In this document: one piece after another, positions 8,144-9,669 of the stretch | Numbering within the stretch: position 1 is the first letter of the stretch | How the letters are laid out: every line of letters starts with the position of its first letter | Assembly: GCA_003225615.1 (NCBI GenBank) | Contig: QIAS01000405.1 | Coordinates: forward strand, 1-9,669 | From: Acidobacteriota bacterium | GTDB lineage: Bacteria; Acidobacteriota; Terriglobia; Terriglobales; Acidobacteriaceae | DNA: 9,669 nt | Reading direction: 5' to 3' | Program-made: the position numbers and the translations under genes | Notes under the pieces: generated by a model | What the model was told of the DNA's origin: nothing | Database searches by the model: none | Seen by the model: only the letters and a program-made list of their open reading frames with translations

Positions 8144-8656
8144 TCACGCTCCCAGCTTCGCGAGAACGCTAAAGGGGTCTTCGACGTCAGGTACGTTGCC
8201 GGCTTCGTATATTTTACGAAACTGAATCCTGCCGCTCTTGTCGACTACAAAAACAGCTCGCTCGTTGGTTCCGGCATCGGGCTGATTCTCGCGCAGCACT
8301 CCGTATTTGCGGCTCACCTCTCCATGTGGCCAAAAATCGCTGCACAGCGCGAAATCGAAGGGCCCAATCTTCCGTTCCCAGGCAGTTGTATTCATGATGG
8401 AGTCCACACCGATCGCAACCACTATGGCATCGTACGCAGCAATTTCGTCACGCTCATCCTGGTACTGCACCAACTGCTTCTCACTTGCCGCCTCCCAGTT
8501 AAGCGGATAGAAAGCGAGGAGCACATTCTTCTTGCCCTGGCACTCACTCAGGCGAAATCGTTTTTTCACCCCGCCAACCAGCACCGGAAGATCGAAGTCG
8601 GGCGCCAGGTCACCGACCTGCAACGCGGGCATTTGGATCCTAGAAGGCACACTCAC
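8144..8656 (-). CDS. Peroxiredoxin-fold protein lacking the peroxidatic cysteine
   Basis: The 170-residue product has the AhpC/TSA layout: VGDLAPDFDLP near residues 14-24, the strand KNVLLAFYP (43-51), VVAIGVDS (79-86), SDFWPHGEVSRKYGVLR (106-122) and NERAVFVVDKSGRI (131-144) with the conserved Arg133. Active peroxiredoxins read FYPxxxTxxC; here the segment is FYPLNWEAASEKQ, so the Thr is Glu55 and the peroxidatic Cys is Ser58 (AGT, bases 8483-8485). The only cysteines are Cys39 and Cys105. Classical peroxidase activity is therefore unlikely; a regulatory, chaperone or scaffold role is possible but inferred. GTG 8656 has GAGG five bases upstream; ATG 8632 (MPALQVGDLAPDF) has AGGA five bases upstream and fits usual family length equally well. 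It is followed at 45 bp by the M28 peptidase gene on the same strand. Confidence 0.88.
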   Translation of the reverse strand: MSVPSRIQMPALQVGDLAPDFDLPVLVGGVKKRFRLSECQGKKNVLLAFYPLNWEAASEKQLVQYQDERDEIAAYDAIVVAIGVDSIMNTTAWERKIGPFDFALCSDFWPHGEVSRKYGVLRENQPDAGTNERAVFVVDKSGRIQFRKIYEAGNVPDVEDPFSVLAKLGA

Positions 8657-8680
8657 GGCATCCTCACGGAGAAAATGTTG

Positions 8681-8686
8681 ATTTTA
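8681..8686 (-). promoter_or_regulatory. Possible -10 box for the peroxiredoxin-M28 operon
   Basis: The minus strand reads TAAAAT, placing a transcription start near 8674, 18 bases before GTG 8656 and 42 before ATG 8632. No convincing -35 is present. It lies in the only upstream gap available, which is shared with the divergent methyltransferase. Confidence 0.3.
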
Positions 8687-8769
8687 CTATTTCTGAGAAT
8701 GTGCCGCTGGCGCACCCGCCCTGCTGGTTCTTGACTGCCTCCTGGCTGTGCGCACAGCAAATCAGCCGT

Positions 8770-8775
8770 TAAAAT
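8770..8775 (+). promoter_or_regulatory. Possible -10 box for the methyltransferase gene
   Basis: TAAAAT lies 37 bases before ATG 8813. A TTGACT at 8731-8736 is too far away to be its -35. If used, transcription would begin near 8782, which excludes the ATG at 8774 as start. Confidence 0.25.
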
Positions 8776-8812
8776 GGATTTCGTCAAGATTTGCAAGTCT
8801 TGCGACATTGCC

Positions 8813-9577
8813 ATGCCGGCTCCCAACCCCACCAGCCGATTCTCCGACCGGGTGGACAACTATCTCCGCTACCGTCCGGGCTATCCGCCCGCGGTGCTGG
8901 AGCTGTTGAAATACAAGTGTGGCGTCAAGCCCAGCTCTGTGGTCGCGGACATCGCCTCGGGCACGGGCCTTCTGACTCGCATGTTCCTGGAAAATGGGAA
9001 CCGCGTTTACGCGGTCGAACCAAACCCGGAAATGCGCCAGGCCGGAGAGCGCCTGCTCAGGGCTTACCCGAATTTCACCAGCGTAGCTGCGACGGCCGAA
9101 TCCACGAGTTTGCCCGACCACAGCATTGATTTTGTAACAGCCGCTCAGGCGGCCCACTGGTTCGATTTGCCAAAAGCGCGGACCGAATTCGTTCGTATCC
9201 TAAAGCCGGAAGGCTGGTGCGTCCTGATCTGGAACGAACGCCGCACCGATTCCACTCCTTTTTTGCGAGCCTACGAACAAATTGTCCTCATTTATGGCAC
9301 CGACTACAAAGAAGTTCGTCACGAACGCACCACGGCGGCGATCGACTCCTTCTTCGCGCCTTCGAAATTCCACTCCCAGGTTTTTGACATGCGCCAGGAA
9401 TTCGATTATCCCGCTCTCGAAGGGCGGCTACTTTCCTCATCCTACGCGCCGCAGCCAGACCACCCCAATTACGGACCCATGCTCAAAGCGCTACGGGCCA
9501 TTTTCGATGAGTACAACGTGGACGGCCGAGCTACATTCGAATACAACACCCGTGTGTTCTACGGACAGCTCACTTGA
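8813..9577 (+). CDS. Class I SAM-dependent methyltransferase
   Basis: This cytosolic-type enzyme transfers a methyl group from S-adenosylmethionine; the acceptor cannot be told. Numbering from ATG 8813 (254 residues), motif I is VVADIASGTGLLTRMFLENG in shortened form DIASGTG (46-52), the acidic end of strand 2 is Glu69 (VYAVEPNPEMR), AESTSLP (95-101) fits the adenine-binding loop, and AAQAAHWFD (110-118) with RILKPEGWCVLIWNE (128-142) gives strands 4 and 5. The pattern is that of Methyltransf_11/25 family small-molecule methyltransferases. An ATG at 8774 would add 13 residues (MDFVKICKSCDIA) that do not look like family sequence. ATG 8813 starts just before the family-like NPTSRFSDRVDNY; neither has a Shine-Dalgarno, so the start is uncertain. 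It is divergent from the peroxiredoxin-like gene. Confidence 0.9.
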   Translation: MPAPNPTSRFSDRVDNYLRYRPGYPPAVLELLKYKCGVKPSSVVADIASGTGLLTRMFLENGNRVYAVEPNPEMRQAGERLLRAYPNFTSVAATAESTSLPDHSIDFVTAAQAAHWFDLPKARTEFVRILKPEGWCVLIWNERRTDSTPFLRAYEQIVLIYGTDYKEVRHERTTAAIDSFFAPSKFHSQVFDMRQEFDYPALEGRLLSSSYAPQPDHPNYGPMLKALRAIFDEYNVDGRATFEYNTRVFYGQLT

Positions 9578-9594
9578 TCTCGAAAGTCCTTGGT

Positions 9595-9644
9595 GGGCAC
9601 CCTTCCTGAACCGGAGCCTGCCCTGAGCTCGTCGAAGGGTGTCC
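9595..9644 (+). repeat. REP-like inverted repeat after the methyltransferase, possible terminator
   Basis: GGGCACCCTTC (9595-9605) pairs with GAAGGGTGTCC (9634-9644) as an 11-bp stem with one G-U pair. The loop contains CCTGCCCTGAGCTCGTCGAA, close to the CCCTGAGCnnGTCGAAGGG motif that I know as a widespread dispersed intergenic repeat. It begins 17 bases after the stop codon and is followed by CTTTG rather than a full T-tract, so it may terminate transcription weakly. Confidence 0.5.
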
Positions 9645-9669
9645 TTTGTCGTAATCCTCAAGCAGTCCG

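Noticed and set aside
8731..8759. TTGACT as a -35 for the methyltransferase gene
   Set aside because: The sequence 17 bases downstream (ACAGCA) is not a -10 box, and the nearby TAAAAT is too far.

Overview
The window looks like a chromosomal segment of a soil-type bacterium, most likely an acidobacterium (Acidobacteriota). This is inferred from gene content: an IPT/TIG-domain lipoprotein, a large PSMA-like M28 peptidase, an Arg/Pro-rich membrane protein of unknown function, and 7-bp ATTGTTG-type intergenic repeats. No database search was possible. There is no transposase, integrase, CRISPR array, tRNA or rRNA, and the region does not look like a genomic island.

Left part (1-1403, minus strand): the ribosomal operon infC-rpmI-rplT, transcribed leftwards from a clear extended -10 promoter at 1395-1403. 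infC (IF-3) appears to start at a rare ATC codon behind a perfect Shine-Dalgarno. Near its 3' end the frame is broken: three family-conserved residues plus one base seem to be missing. rpmI (L35) is intact, and rplT (L20) runs off the left edge. An unusually long 221-bp rpmI-rplT gap holds a 17-bp inverted repeat made of 7-bp units and a GC-rich hairpin.

Middle (1450-4292): two small exported proteins on the minus strand, one built of roughly 14-residue Gly-x-Trp repeats and one an IPT/TIG lipoprotein. A gene-poor stretch of about 440 bp follows, then thiC on the plus strand. thiC makes the HMP-P pyrimidine precursor of thiamine. Its TATAAT box lies so close to the coding region that there is no room for a TPP riboswitch.

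Right part (4408-9669): minus-strand genes for a single-pass membrane protein with a striking Pro/Arg/Trp repeat region, for a PSMA-like M28 metallopeptidase, and for a peroxiredoxin-fold protein that lacks its catalytic cysteine. The last two are 45 bp apart and probably co-transcribed. The M28 gene has its best start and signal peptide in a different frame from the enzyme body, a second one-base break of the same sign as in infC. A SAM-dependent methyltransferase is divergently transcribed on the plus strand, followed by a REP-like hairpin. The infC-rpmI-rplT genes act together in translation. The remaining neighbours show no shared pathway that I can support.
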